From contig VXCM01000908.1 in assembly GCA_014773175.1 (NCBI GenBank), forward strand, positions 502,014 to 566,013: a stretch of DNA of 64,000 bases. Direction: 5' to 3'. The notes beneath the pieces were generated by a model that made no database searches, had not been told where the DNA came from, and saw only the letters and a list, made by a program, of their open reading frames with translations. Every line of letters begins with the position of its first letter. The stretch's first letter is position 1. Of this stretch, positions 12,263-24,599 are shown in pieces. The translations under genes were made by a program, and so were the position numbers. Source of the stretch: Lucifuga dentata. Its lineage: Eukaryota > Chordata > Actinopteri > Ophidiiformes > Bythitidae.

Positions 12263-12866
12263 AAAGGACCATGCTAGTGATTGGGCATGTTTGAGCCCAA
12301 TATCTACAATCCAAATACAAGATATGTTACTGAAAACATTTCGCTAAATATACTACTTTAGCAGTAAATTTAGATGTTTTTTCCTCACCTTCCAGACTGC
12401 CATTGACTTCAGTTCATTCAAGTACACTATCAAAAATCAGCTTATGGAGACATGAAACATGCTTGAGATGCGTAATCCATCATAGCAAACACAATGTCTA
12501 TTTGGGTTTTTTGTTTTTTTTGTCAAAGTAACTTTATTTAATCAATATAAACTGAGCTGCATGGAAGACAACATATGTCTCCGCCAAGAAATATAGTTCC
12601 AGGAGAAGACGGCTTTCACTGAGAAATTAAAATGAGTGTCCCTTCTATAATCATGCTTAAGTGTTAGAAGGCAAAACATTGAATTTTAAGGTGAATGAAT
12701 GATGAATGATGTTTGATTTTGAAAGATTAGGGGATTGGGAAAGATAACAGGAAAACTAAAAATACAGGTTTATGTTTTGGAAATTGGTTGTCAGTAACGT
12801 ACCATATATGCGGATTATATACAGTTGATTGGGCTCAAACATGCACGATTGCCAGTATGGTCCTTT
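12263..12866. mobile_element. Long-terminal-inverted-repeat MITE, copy A
   Basis: The first 80 or so bases (from AAAGGACCATGCTAGTGATT) are inverted at the far end (to CAGTATGGTCCTTT at 12866). Shared arm text includes GGGCATGTTTGAGCCCAA and its complement TTGGGCTCAAACATGC. The interior has no coding frame. Partial relatives occur at 23807-24300 and 59177-59477. Target duplication is unclear, so the superfamily is not assigned. Confidence 0.75.
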
Positions 12867-12879
12867 AATGAAGTAAGCT

Positions 12880-14990
12880 TATTTAAACTAATACTATGCA
12901 GAACCAAACAGGAATAAGCTTGTGCATTAGTTGGAAGGCAAAAACTGTTTCTGTATTGTGCCTTAAAGTAATTTCATGCCATTAAGCATTTCTACACATT
13001 TGTTAGGAAACCGTGTGGCACATAACGTAAGGTGATATGATGAAGCTGGGAGATGCTGCTACTCTTCTCGGGTCTTGTTAAAATGCTTAAAATAAAACAC
13101 TACCATAAGTGGCACGACACTGTATTCAAACCACCTTTTCTTCTCCAGCCATGATAATCACTCCTTTTTCATTTTTGTTGATACTCATTTGTTAGGGGTG
13201 GCTGTGTTTTGAAATTTCACACTTGTCATGTCAAGCGGATATTATAATTTGAGGAGGCAGTTCAACTGGGCGGGCAATAAAGACTTACAATTTTTAGCTT
13301 AATTGTAGAATAAAGCTAGTGATGTTATTATTCTTAGTTTCATGTTCCAACATAAATAGAGCAATTGTAGATTAGCTCTCTTTTGCTCAAACCATTTGCT
13401 AGATTGACATTTTAAGAAGTGTTTTAGTACAGTAATGCACTCATTTTGCATAATATGCCTTAATTTTGATGTCAGGAAAGCAGCCAAAAAGTATCCAGAC
13501 GTGGCGCATACATGGTAGGCATAGTCAGAGTGAAAATGAACCATGTAATATCCAAGCAAATGATCCCTAAGTGATAACGATCAAGCTCCTAATCATCATA
13601 GTAAGATGTTTCTGAGCAGCTTGTTGGGTTAAAGATATGATTAATAACCCAGAACAAATTAAATTCTGAAACAGTGTTAATCACAATTACAGTTACCTAC
13701 CTTAGATTTAAAAAAAAGTGAATAATATCTCACAGGCAGGAGTACAACGGTACTCAATGTGAAGTACAACTCCCCACATGCTTATAATAAGGTGAGGAGA
13801 AGAAGTGCACACATTAATAAACTATGCTAGATTAATTAAATACTATCATGTTTCCATTTTAATAGACATTAAATCTTTTTCTCCTTAGTTGAAAATGTGA
13901 ATGAAAGAGTATTTTGACATTTCATTTTGGAAGATCACATAAGATCAGTTGTACAAATGGCAAATTAAAATGATGATCCAAATGTAAGAAGGGAAATACA
14001 GCTTCCTCTTTTTGCACTTTAGTCTCTTTACTCCTTATCTTTGGCATTACGCTGGTGATAAGCACTCTGAGACACTTAAAAACACCAGCTGAATTTGAAA
14101 TTTGCTTGAAATAGAGTTTGTATGTAGTATAGAGTAAGTTCTTGTACAGCAGAAATGCCATCTAAAATGACCAGAAATTTTTTAAATAGAAAAAAACAGA
14201 AATTTAGCAAGTAAATCAATGATCTAAAATTAATACCCTGACATGCATTTTCATCAAATTTGAACCCAGCTGAGCTCCATGTCTCTCTGTCTCTTTCTTT
14301 TTGCTATAGTCGCATGGATTTAAACAACAACAGGCCCGGCTCGTCCTGACCTGACAAACTGCATTCCCAACGACCTTTTCCCTCGTTGGGCAAAAGGTCT
14401 GCATTCTCTTCTCTCCGGTAACTGTGACGAACACGAGCTGTTTTGTGGTGGAGCTGAACACCGTTCCAACAACCCTCAAACCCAAAACAGTTCCTTGAAA
14501 TGTTTACATTCTTCAGCCATGTTTCCCTTACTTTTATCTCCACAACTTATGACATACATGGAAGCCAGCATAGCAACAAAGGAAAAGGCAGGACGAGTAG
14601 ACTCAGGTTTAGAACGAATCTACAACCACTGATGATGCAGTATTATCAGAAACATGAACTTTAGCAAACACTGTCTTCATTCTCAAATTTCCCAAATGAC
14701 AAATCATGGAAAGTAGCTTGAATAATTAGGACTGACTAGCATTCTTGTGAGAAATTCTTTACTACTTTCTTTTCATTCTGTAGTATGGCAGCACTGATAA
14801 AGTCAGCAGTAGCTGTGAGCGATGAAATCTATTTGCGGAGTGAAACAAGACACAATTGAGGCTACTGAATGGGGAATTAAGACGCATTTCTTCAGTCCTC
14901 ATCAGGAATGTTACAAAATGGTGGATCGTCAGGAACTGCTGGACCACTGCAACAGGAAATGAACTCTGACATAAGAGCTATGGACCTCGG
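12880..14990. other. Intergenic, no gene recognised
   Basis: AT-rich sequence with only short open frames. I see no recognisable repeat family and no coding signal. Confidence 0.5.
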
Positions 14991-15790
14991 GCCCCTACTG
15001 CATCCTGGGAAATTATGGTACTGAGAAGAGAAATGATCCATGTCATCCCCAGCTTAGATTATTTACAATCCTCTAAAATGACACAGTGGATACGTATGTC
15101 AGAGCAGCCTTTTTTAATTGCCTGTAGATTCTTAGCATTCAACGTGATTCATCGCTACAAGAATTTATTTACCACAAACAAATGTGCTGTTGACCCAATA
15201 ACAGGAAGATTCAGTGTAACAAGGTCAAAACCAGGTCAAAATGGAGACTGGCAGAGTATATGCTACTGTGGACTGCCTTTCTTTCGTGCAGATGGTCCCA
15301 CCAGCCCCACAATGAAGACCACCAATATGGAAAGAGAGGGAGGAGAGAAGACAGTGACAGTGCCAACAGGACTTACAAAGATAGCCCTACCATCTAAAGC
15401 TAGTATAACACAGTACGACTTGGCTCAGGCTGCCTTGGGTGTGTCGACTGTATCGGTAAAATCCATCTTTCCCTCCGACGCCAGCATTAGGTGCCGCTCC
15501 TTGCTTTATGGCCATTTTCCCGGCCATGCGACAACACTGTGGACATCATTAGCTAAGTGGTGGCTGGATGACAGGAGGTGGCACTGCGATCGATAATGGC
15601 AGGCCCGGCCATCCACAGGCTAAGCAATGCTTACTCATCAGCCCTGGGCCTGCATGAGCCCTTGCGTAGGCTAGAGACTAGGACTGGGCCAGATAAGGGA
15701 TGTGGAGGTGTCGGGGGCTTGCTGGCTACGATAACAAATGGCCGTGAACAGCCACTTTATCTTCCCGTCTTAAAGAGGATATGATGTCCA
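14990..15790. promoter_or_regulatory. Complex low-repeat segment, possible conserved element
   Basis: This stretch has higher GC than its surroundings, no microsatellites and no transposon signatures. It includes the longest open frame in the window (15015-15596, 193 codons, plus strand), which shows no domain, signal peptide or membrane segment that I recognise. A conserved non-coding element with a chance frame is the more likely reading. Confidence 0.25.
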
Positions 15791-16894
15791 ATGTCACACA
15801 ACTGCCTAACAGCCAGAATTACTCTGACAGTTATGTTATGAGGGTGAGATGAGGTCACTCCTGATGTTCACGTTGGTATGTGTGCATGTGTGTATATATG
15901 CGTAAGTCTGTCTGTGTGTGTAGCATATTTATTTTTCATGCCACTTAGGTGCCCAACTGACAACAATACTTTTCCACTTACAATGCCAGAATTTACAGCC
16001 TTTCAAAGTTAAGTTACATCAGCCATGAATACTAATAGCCAGGTAATGATTTCCAAATGCTAAAATGCCTGGAGCAAGCTCCACAAGGAAGCTAATCAAA
16101 ACTGTATAAATGTTCCTTATCGGTTTGCAAAGGTTTGATGTATCCTCATATGCGTGTGTGAAAGAGAGTACAGGTTCACTGGGGAGATGCCAAAAAGCCA
16201 CCACAGTGGTGACCAGATACCCCTGAAGTGGCGTGTTTGAGACAAACATGTACTGACAAGGTGGTGCCCTTCCTGTGTCCTTAACCACGCTGACAAGAAC
16301 ACTGGACTGTGCTCCAAGGACAGGAAATAAAATGAGGGATGGCAAGCTCCGTAAGGAAAGAAATCAATCAAAAATATGATAATGCTAAAAAAAATATAAA
16401 ACAAAACAGTAACAATTTGGAAACAAGTGTATGAAAAAGAAGGGCCAGTAAAAAGTAAAGGGCAAGAAGATCAATAGCATTAAAGAAGAGTTTGAGAGAA
16501 CTAGAAAAGTTTTAAAAAGTTGAGGTCAACTATGGTAAGTTCAAAAGCCTCTGGTCGTCTGCGGCTCCTCTTTCGTTCCGCTCTTCCATTTCTCTGCTGC
16601 TTATCAGCCTGTGATTAAACCTGCCAGCTTTAATTAGAATATGGAAGAAGTACTGTAGAACACCTCTATGCCTCCCACTCTCCTCCTCTGTCTTCATGTC
16701 TGAGTACAAAGACAGTTCCAATAATGTTGTCAGAATTTTAGGCAGGAGCAGCTTGTATGAGACACTACGCCAAACAGACATAGCTCCAAGAGAACTCGAC
16801 TAAACAACAGTTCACAGGTGTTTGTACGCTTTACCAAGGAGCATATCATAACTAAAGCAGGTATGTACAAACCGATACAGACTGTGACAACTTA

Positions 16895-17638
16895 GGCTAC
16901 ATTTACACTCCAGGTCTTGATGCTCAATTTTGATCTTTTGTTTATATCTGATTCTTCTGTACAGCATATTTATATTTTATTTTTTAAGTGGCCCATATCC
17001 GATACCTGTATTTGAGTTTGTACATGTGCACGTTTCTGAGACAGATGTAAAGAAAAAGCTTCATTGGACGAGAAACAGGAAAAATATTTATACATATGAT
17101 CAGTGGATTAGCAGCTTTGGAATGCAGTGAGAAAAATTCGATATGTTGCGCGAGCATTTATCTTCAAGGCTTTCCCATCAGGATACGTATTTTCATCAGG
17201 TGATCACGGCGCAGAAGCAGGTGGGAAGTGGACTGTGGTGTTACAACAGGAGCCTGTTACCACACACTAGCACATCTGCTTGACATAAACACCACATCAG
17301 TGTGTCTGAAATATATAGTATGTCCTCAATTTCTCTTGACGAAGAGTGGTCAACGTATTGATTGCTTATGTCATTCATATGTGGATACAGTAGAACAGTA
17401 CGTAGGAGTCGGAATGATAAGAAAATTCTGATCTGCGTATTTAAATTTTACATTGGCAGATATCCTATACATATCTGATTTATTTCCACATATGCATGTG
17501 GCCCAAAACGGATCTGAAAATATCCGATTCCATGTGCTTTTGTGCCATTTACATCTTCACAATACATATCCGATATGTACTACATCTGAGCAAAAGATCC
17601 AAATCAGATCACTTGGATGTGGTAGTGTAAATGTAGCA
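16895..17638 (+). mobile_element. Inverted-repeat DNA element, copy 2, Harbinger-like
   Basis: Starts GGCTACATTTACACT and ends with AGTGTAAATGTAGCA, nearly its reverse complement. It is flanked by TTA at 16892-16894 and 17639-17641. The 3-bp TWA duplication suggests a non-autonomous PIF/Harbinger element. Its body matches 5551-6314 in the opposite orientation. No transposase is encoded. Confidence 0.75.
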
Positions 17639-17649
17639 TTACAGTATTG

Positions 17650-20000
17650 GATCCAAGACTAATTTAGGAAACAGCAAAACCTCACTTCCTGTCTTTGCAC
17701 ACAGTATTTTATTTCCAAACTGCCAAACTCTAAAAACTATCCTGTGTCATTTCACTGCTGTTTAGATACTCCATAGTAAGTAAAAGTTCTGACCCAGCAC
17801 GAGGAAACTTCTGAAAAAGCCTGACCTGCTTTGAGCTCTTGGCACCGTTTTTGTTTACTGCTGTGCTTTCTACTGAACCAAAATTTGAATGAGAATATAC
17901 AGAAGTACACCTACAGCTATTATGTGGGAGAAAGTGAGCCACCCACGATAGCTGCCATGATTCAGAATGGTAAGCATGTTCAAACAGTGCATGTACTCCG
18001 AAAATAAACAGTAACTAGAAAGAGTAAGAGAGTACACAACAAATTATCATCCTTTGATAGGAATAAAAGGTTTATGGGTCAGTTTACACACAAGTCATTT
18101 TGTTTCTAACTTGGCTTTTACTCTGATTACTCATGGAAAGTAATATTCTGATTATTATTGGAATAAGAGCTCTACCGACTCTTCTCCTCACCTCCACTCT
18201 ATCCACTTCTCCTGGCCTCCCTTCTCACTTCGCCCACACAACGGAGCATCGTAGGTGGACTTCCTACAGGAAACCCGGGGGCACTGAGGGAGATTCTCCA
18301 GAGAGAAAGTCAAACAATGACAGAGGGACAACTCTTTACTCCGTCCTAGTTTGTACAAGTATTCTCATTATACTATTTCTCTAGTCAGATCTGGACAGAC
18401 AGTCTAGGTTATATTTTAAGGTTTTGAAAATGGAAGTGAAAAGCATTTGGTTTGTGGTTTGTTGGTCTGTGCTTAAACCATCAAAACAGGACATCTGACA
18501 AACTCAACACCAACACCTTTCCTAAAATAATGTCCTGATTACGTGATTATTTACAGACTTTATTTTTAAGGGTTTTCATTAAAAACTAGAAAAAAATCTG
18601 TTCACAGCGAGATTTATGGATTAATTATATTGGCATGGTTGCAAAGGTCTCAGTGCTGGAGATCCCCCTGCAGTATGACCATTAAAGACAAAAATTAAAA
18701 CTTAATGACGGGTTAGCATGGGAAGTGTGTGCTGAGGCATACAAAGTGTCCACAGAGTACAAACATGCCCAGAGTTATCCTTTAATACCTGTGTGGGTGG
18801 ATTTCAGGGCAGTTTCTCAAAGATTGAGTGTGTCGACAACCTCTTAAAACCCTCAGTGTCTTCAGATTAAAACCCTGACTCACTCAAAAACAGTCAGTTA
18901 TATTATTATCTGATTAAACTGCAATAGAACATATCAACCTGAGGCCTGCAGACATGTTTGCTCTGTATGCAGGTAGCACATAGTTTGTATGCGACTGCAG
19001 CAGCACAAGTCCAACCTACTGAACTCCAGGCACTGGCTTGATTTCATTGGCAGTGGCTCAATCATAACATCTTATCTGCAGACATGCTGAGTCATGGAAT
19101 TCTGCTGTGGCAAATAGCCAAACAGCAGGGTTACTTATGACTGTCATTGATTGGTTGATCCCTAAGCACAAAGCTGAAAGGGTGCATACCAGGAACACAG
19201 CCTGAAGCAGAAACTGGCAGAAAACTCGCTGAGTGGAAGTTTGCTCGCACTTTTTCTTTTAAACTCTCATCATTTAGGTTTTTAACTAGTCTGATTACCT
19301 GCTTTGTTGTGTCACTCTCTCACTGTTCCTAGTTTGTCCCCCTTAGTTTCCTCTTTACCGTTCAGAACTACCATAGCCCATTATCCCTGTTCCTGAGTTG
19401 TGCAACTGTAACCGGAATAGGAAAGCAGAGCTGCTCATGTCCAGAGGTCATCATTCCACATTGGCCTACATCCTGGTGCTTCATCTCCATGGTCACCATG
19501 CTTCCAAACACTGTCACCTTCTTTTTTTTGCAAAGAAATATGAAGGATGGTTAATATGATCTCAACAAAACCCTATAGCCCCCATTAATCATATGTAAAG
19601 CCTTTACTTTCTACCAGCATTAGCAATTCATTTGTATTGTGTAAAGCAATACCATAATAAGATCGGACTGGGGCAAAAGCAATCTTTGTTATTCATTGAT
19701 CTTAGAGAGAAATATTTCCAAAGTTCTTGAGAGAACCATTTATTATAAAGGTTGTAGAGAGATGTGTGTAGATACGTTGCATGTGTCTGTTTCTCTATAT
19801 GTCCAAAAGCTTTACTCAGATACTTTTCCTTTTATCATTTTGATCTTTCAAACATAGTCAAGCAGAGCCAATATTTCTGCTTTAAGCACTCAGTTCCCAT
19901 GTATAATTCTGTCATTGAATTCACAGAGTTAAACTGGCTCTAAACCAGAAGATGGTTGCACCATAGAGGCCTTTATGTCAAGCTATCCCCGTCTGAAAAT
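17650..20000. other. Intergenic, no gene recognised
   Basis: No coding signal. From about 18880 to 19160 the sequence is complex and repeat-free and carries a Maf-type TGCTGAGTCA at 19085-19094, suggesting possible regulatory DNA. Confidence 0.4.
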
Positions 20001-20079
20001 CTGTGACAACAAAGGCAGCTTAAACAGTTGGGGGAGAAGAGAACCTCAGTTCAGATGAGGCAGGCACACTTTCTAATGG

Positions 20080-20640
20080 AAATTCAGATACAATCATCCC
20101 AGAATGCACTTCTCTCTGCCTAATAATCGGCCACTAGAACAAGGCAGCCATTGAGAGGAGAGTGACTGTAATCTGGTCTGCCAAACTCCAAAGCTGCCCG
20201 CTATAATTAGCTCCTTTCTCCATCAAACACTGGCCTACACTGACTTGCAAGCAAATCTTTTCTGTAATGCAAATGAGGGAGAATTTTCCATCCTTGGCAT
20301 ATGGAATCACCCCGAGTTGACAGGTATGTTTGCCGTAAAATCTGCAAATGAGCAGGTGAGAAGCCACTGTTTCACTAAGCAGCACAGTGGGTTGTGAAAA
20401 TAGAAGCCTGGGTTGACATGGAAATAACATAGTATGGGCAAGTTTTCAGATTAGGGGGTGTTACAAGCCAGAAACACATCCTTCCTGATTAAAATAAGCG
20501 GCACACAGCTGGGCTTACTAATTTAGGGCATGTTTGACACTAAAAGGCTCAAGTGCTTCCCAATTACCTTTCTCATTTGATTACTAGTCCAGTGCTGAGA
20601 AGTCAAGTCAGGACTCACGATTAGCCTGATATGAGGAGTA
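20080..20640. promoter_or_regulatory. Candidate conserved non-coding element
   Basis: About 550 bp of complex, repeat-free sequence dense in factor-like cores: TAATTAG at 20204-20210, the octamer ATGCAAAT at 20267-20274, CCTGATTAAAATAA near 20493-20506 and CCAATTAC near 20559-20566. No long coding frame explains it. The call is by pattern alone; conservation is untested. Confidence 0.35.
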
Positions 20641-20649
20641 CTTATCTAT

Positions 20650-22620
20650 TCCTGTTATGAAGCATGACAAACCCTGTGTTCATCTGTCCACATAAAAATG
20701 ACAGAATTTCACTTCCATCTGACAGAACAAAATCATGGAAATTATCCACATCCCTGGCCTATATTTGGATGATAAAGGCCTGCCCTTCTCTAATCCTAGG
20801 AACATGTCTGGCCCAAGGATTCGCAACACAATCTGCAGCCCAGAGACAAACACAGGAGAATGGTTATGCTGCTACGTTGCTGCCTGAGCAAATGGCATGA
20901 CGATTAGGGGAAGAAGAGGCTTCCTGGAGAGGTGTGACTGCACTGCAAAGGGCCCAATCAGGCAAAGAACAGAAGTGCTGACAGCTGCTAATGCATTTAC
21001 CTGAGAGCAAAGAGACTGTCATACCAAGGAGAGAATGTGTGCATGTGTGTGTGTGTGTGTTTACTTCCTCCCAAGCGGTCTTCCTAATAAGGTTGATTAA
21101 GATCAAAGAGGCAGAAACTCGTCAAAAAGCACTCCATCAAAGCAATGCCAGAACTGTGAGGTTACGTGTCAAGCATTTAGTGTTATTTTACAAAGATACA
21201 CTTCCTGTTTCTGAAAAAAAACACACACATGCTATCTGACAGTGACATCGCAGCACAAATCCTCTGCTGCACACCTCTAAGTTAAAAACCACAGTGCCTC
21301 ACTTATGTTTCAATCACTTATCTCATTCTGGGAAATTTTTCACAGTCAATCCAAAATCAATATTCCACAGGCAAGATGAAAGATCTAACTTAAAAAAAAG
21401 AAAGAAAAGAAAACAGTAAAGTACTGAAGTCCAGTGGACAGACTGGCAGAAGGGGTTGGCTGGCAGGGCACCAGCAGTTTGCAGTGGCAGTATGACTAAG
21501 CTGGTACACACAACTCCTGACACAAAAATACATTAAAAACAGTATTGTTACATGTGATTGGGTTAATTTATTTACTCAGTGCCTGCTTTCACAACATTTG
21601 GCTACCGACATGCAGCATCCAGGTGAAATACTCCACCTAAAACATAGATCATTGTTGGAAATCATACCTATACTTTATATCTCATCTCACGGATCTGATT
21701 CATGTGTGTGACAGAGTGAAGTGAAAGCAGGAACTGAGCTGAGCGCCTCCCCAGACATCAGCCAACAGTGCCATCAGGAATCCCTGTCGCTTTGATGAGG
21801 TCATTTTGGAAAATTAGGGTATTTAATTTGAGAGAAAATAATTGCACATCAGGGAAATTCTTATGTTTCACAACTTGCACAACATAGCTCATGTGAAGTG
21901 ATTACTACAAGGTTTATGGCTTCCAAAATGCTAAACTGGCTAGTAAAATAGCCTCATCATTACATGAGATAATTTCAAAATAAAGACATCATTTTGACCA
22001 GAGCTTGGTCAATAAATGTAGGTAAAACAGGCAGAAAAACCAAACAGCTGCTTATACTTTGATGTAACATCCTATCTTAGAATTCCCTTTAAGTATTTAA
22101 AGATCTTTATTTCTACTTGTAATTAAGGGATATTGGGGAGTTTCTGCAGGCCTGACATGACCAGCGAATTACAAGTCTTGCTGTTCAAACAACTGTGATG
22201 TTTGGACAAGATCCAGTTTATGATCCCTTTTCTCCTCTATAAACTTTCTAATTAAACAACAGCAAGCCACCACAGGATACCTTTACTTCACACACGCATC
22301 CACCGCCATTAAAATAATCATTATTATTAGAAAAACAGGCTTTAAATCACACAGAGACAAGACCTCAGGGGGGACAAGGGTTGACTCCCAGTTTCTTGTT
22401 ATTCACGGCACTTATCGTCAGCTCAGGGAAAGAAGTGAAAGAAAGATCGGAACATCGTTTGGTTTAGCTTTGCAAAATACTCCACTTAGAAGTAGTACTT
22501 GTGGTAAAGAAGTAGTAAGTAGTATTTCTACATACCATAGCATTCCTCCCTGCGTGTCGTCCACTCCTTTCTTTGCTCCTCTGCCGGTCAAAGACTTTCA
22601 AAACAGACTAAAACACTCCT
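20650..22620. other. Intergenic, no gene recognised
   Basis: Repeat-poor AT-rich sequence with a short TG run near 21047-21060. No coding signal seen. Confidence 0.5.
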
Positions 22621-22797
22621 AGCTAACACTAGCATCGATTAATTTTAGCTTCTTCTTCTTTTTTTTTTTTTTTTTTTNTTTTTTTTTTTTTTTTTTATCT
22701 GTCCATGGCTTTTCACGTTAAGTGCTCAATTTCACCAGTCTGAACTTTTCACAAACCAGTCTGAGGCAAAACAACAGATTTCTCCTCAGGAAAGAAG

Positions 22798-22932
22798 AAG
22801 AAGAAGAAGAAGAAAAAGAAAATGTGGCTCAAACTCCAGCTTTTCTCCACGTCTGGAAAGCTCTNAAGAAGAAGAAGAAGAAAAAGAAAATGTGGCTCAA
22901 ACTCCAGCTTTTCTCCACGTCTGGAAAGCTCT
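22798..22932. repeat. 67-bp duplication around a single N, probable assembly artefact
   Basis: 22798-22864 and 22866-22932 read as the same 67 bases, separated only by the N at 22865. The repeat starts in a GAA tract. The true sequence most likely has one copy. Confidence 0.85.
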
Positions 22933-23252
22933 GAGGAAGGGAAGAGGGAGGCGTTGGAAAGCGCTGTTTACCGTGTTTTCCCTGCTTGCTTCACCACCAC
23001 GTTGTTTTGACCAATTATTATTTCCTTTGTTGTGTCAAAAATAAAAGAGTCCACAGGATCCACGACCTGCTCGTCTGACTTCTTTAACAACGTGCCTTGA
23101 TCCGTCCGTGTGCGACACGGCTACAGCAGCCGTTTGTTTTCCTTTCTGCCGTTAAAGCCGTGCAGGATAGACGTGTGACCGTGAGTATAAGTCTATTTTT
23201 TCTGCTTCCCAGTAATGGCGGACCTTCTCCCGAATCCAGCATCTCCCCTCCT

Positions 23253-23255
<3 letters not shown>

Positions 23256-23297
<42 letters not shown>
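23256..23297. repeat. (GA)n microsatellite
   Basis: About 21 GA units, followed closely by a (CA) run at about 23328-23343. Confidence 0.95.
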
Positions 23298-23299
<2 letters not shown>

Positions 23300-23583
23300 C
23301 GCCCAGCGGTTCATGGACACAATTACAACACACACACACACACAATTTAAGAATATGATTGCTGTTCATCATTACACATTAAGCTATAAACAAGGATGCA
23401 TTAAAGGTAACCAAAATTAATGCATTGTATTAAAGCTCTTAAAAAAAAAAAATTTAAATTTACAGTCATATGTTGTAAAAAGTACAATTTATATATGAGC
23501 ATACACTTATGTTTATTATATGGCTGTTTTCATACAGCAATATACTAAGCGTAGTATACTGTATGCTTTTATGCTAGATTAGG

Positions 23584-23765
23584 CAGAATCAGAATACTCT
23601 TTATTCATCAAGTGTAGTATAAGGAATTCTGTGTGATCACAGTCACTACAACACACATACACAGAAAATCAGACAATATGCAATGCACGCTGAGCAAGAG
23701 AGGAATATAAATATAAGTATAAAATCAAAACCAACATGCAGTCTCCCTGATATGAATATGCAGGT
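23584..23765. repeat. Diverged teleost LINE/SINE-tail repeat
   Basis: Resembles the common fish repeat beginning AGAATCAGAATAC, CTTTATT, then CAAGTGTA and AAGGAATT, with a later AATATGCA block. Here it reads CAGAATCAGAATACTCTTTA, ATCAAGTGTAGT and AAGGAATTCTG. Assigned from memory of the family; exact ends unclear. Confidence 0.5.
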
Positions 23766-23806
23766 TTTGTAATGATCAGTACAGATGTAAAGGAGCAAAA
23801 AGCCTA

Positions 23807-24300
23807 AAGGACCATAAAGGACCTAAAGAACCATTTTGCTTGTTTCAGCCTAACAAGATGCATACATACATGTAAGTTACTGACAATCATTTCCAAAAGC
23901 ATACTACTGGAACAGTGAATTAAAAAAAATACTTTTCCATTACCTTCCAGACCACCCATTGGTTTCAGTTCATTCTGGTACACTATTAAAATCAACTTGA
24001 TACTTGAAACGTTCTTGGGATTNCCATTGGTTTCAGTTCATTCTGGTACACTATTAAAATCAACTTGATACTTGAAACGTTCTTGGGATTAAGGTTTTTT
24101 TTTCAAAGTTATGTCATTTTAGCATTTAAGCACAATAAAAAGCATGGAGTTCATGTATGTCTCCACTGGAGAATATAGTTCCAAAAGAAGACCTGCGTTT
24201 ATAGAAAAATTTAAAGGACTGTGACTTCGTAAAGCTGTGCATAAAAAAAAAAAAATACAAGATCAAAGATCAAGATTAGCACCATAGGTTTTGAACGTAT
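23807..24300. mobile_element. Long-inverted-repeat MITE family, copy B (partial)
   Basis: Matches copy A at 12263-12866 in several blocks: an AAAGGACCAT start, ACCTTCCAGAC, CAGTTCATTC with GTACACTAT, and TATGTCTCC with AATATAGTTCCA and AGAAGAC. The far arm is not recognisable. The copy is distorted by the N-flanking duplication at 23956-24090. Confidence 0.6.
23956..24090. repeat. 67-bp duplication around a single N, probable assembly artefact
   Basis: 23956-24022 and 24024-24090 read as identical, with N at 24023 between them. Copy A of the same repeat family has this segment only once. Confidence 0.88.
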
Positions 24301-24548
24301 ACTGTGTGTCATATTCAAAAGGTAAATGGGGTGTTAACTATCATGTACAAAACATTCATTATAATACAGGAAGACTATAATATGTTAAATTTATACAAAA
24401 GTGTGGCCAAAATCATGTAAGTACTCAAACACTGTATTCTTATATATAAATCATATGTTGTAAAACATTGAGAATATGATCCTGGAGATCACAACAACAA
24501 ATTGTACCTGCCTCTGTATTTACAAATAAATCATTGTAAATTCTAGAT

Positions 24549-24595
24549 TCTATTCTATTCTATTCTATTCTAGTCTATTCTATTCTATTCTATTC
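24549..24595. repeat. (TATTC)n pentanucleotide microsatellite
   Basis: About nine TATTC units with one variant (TAGTC) in the middle. Confidence 0.9.
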
Positions 24596-24599
24596 CACA

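Noticed and set aside
23097..23420. 107-codon open frame with Arg-Glu repeats
   Set aside because: Produced by the (GA)n microsatellite.
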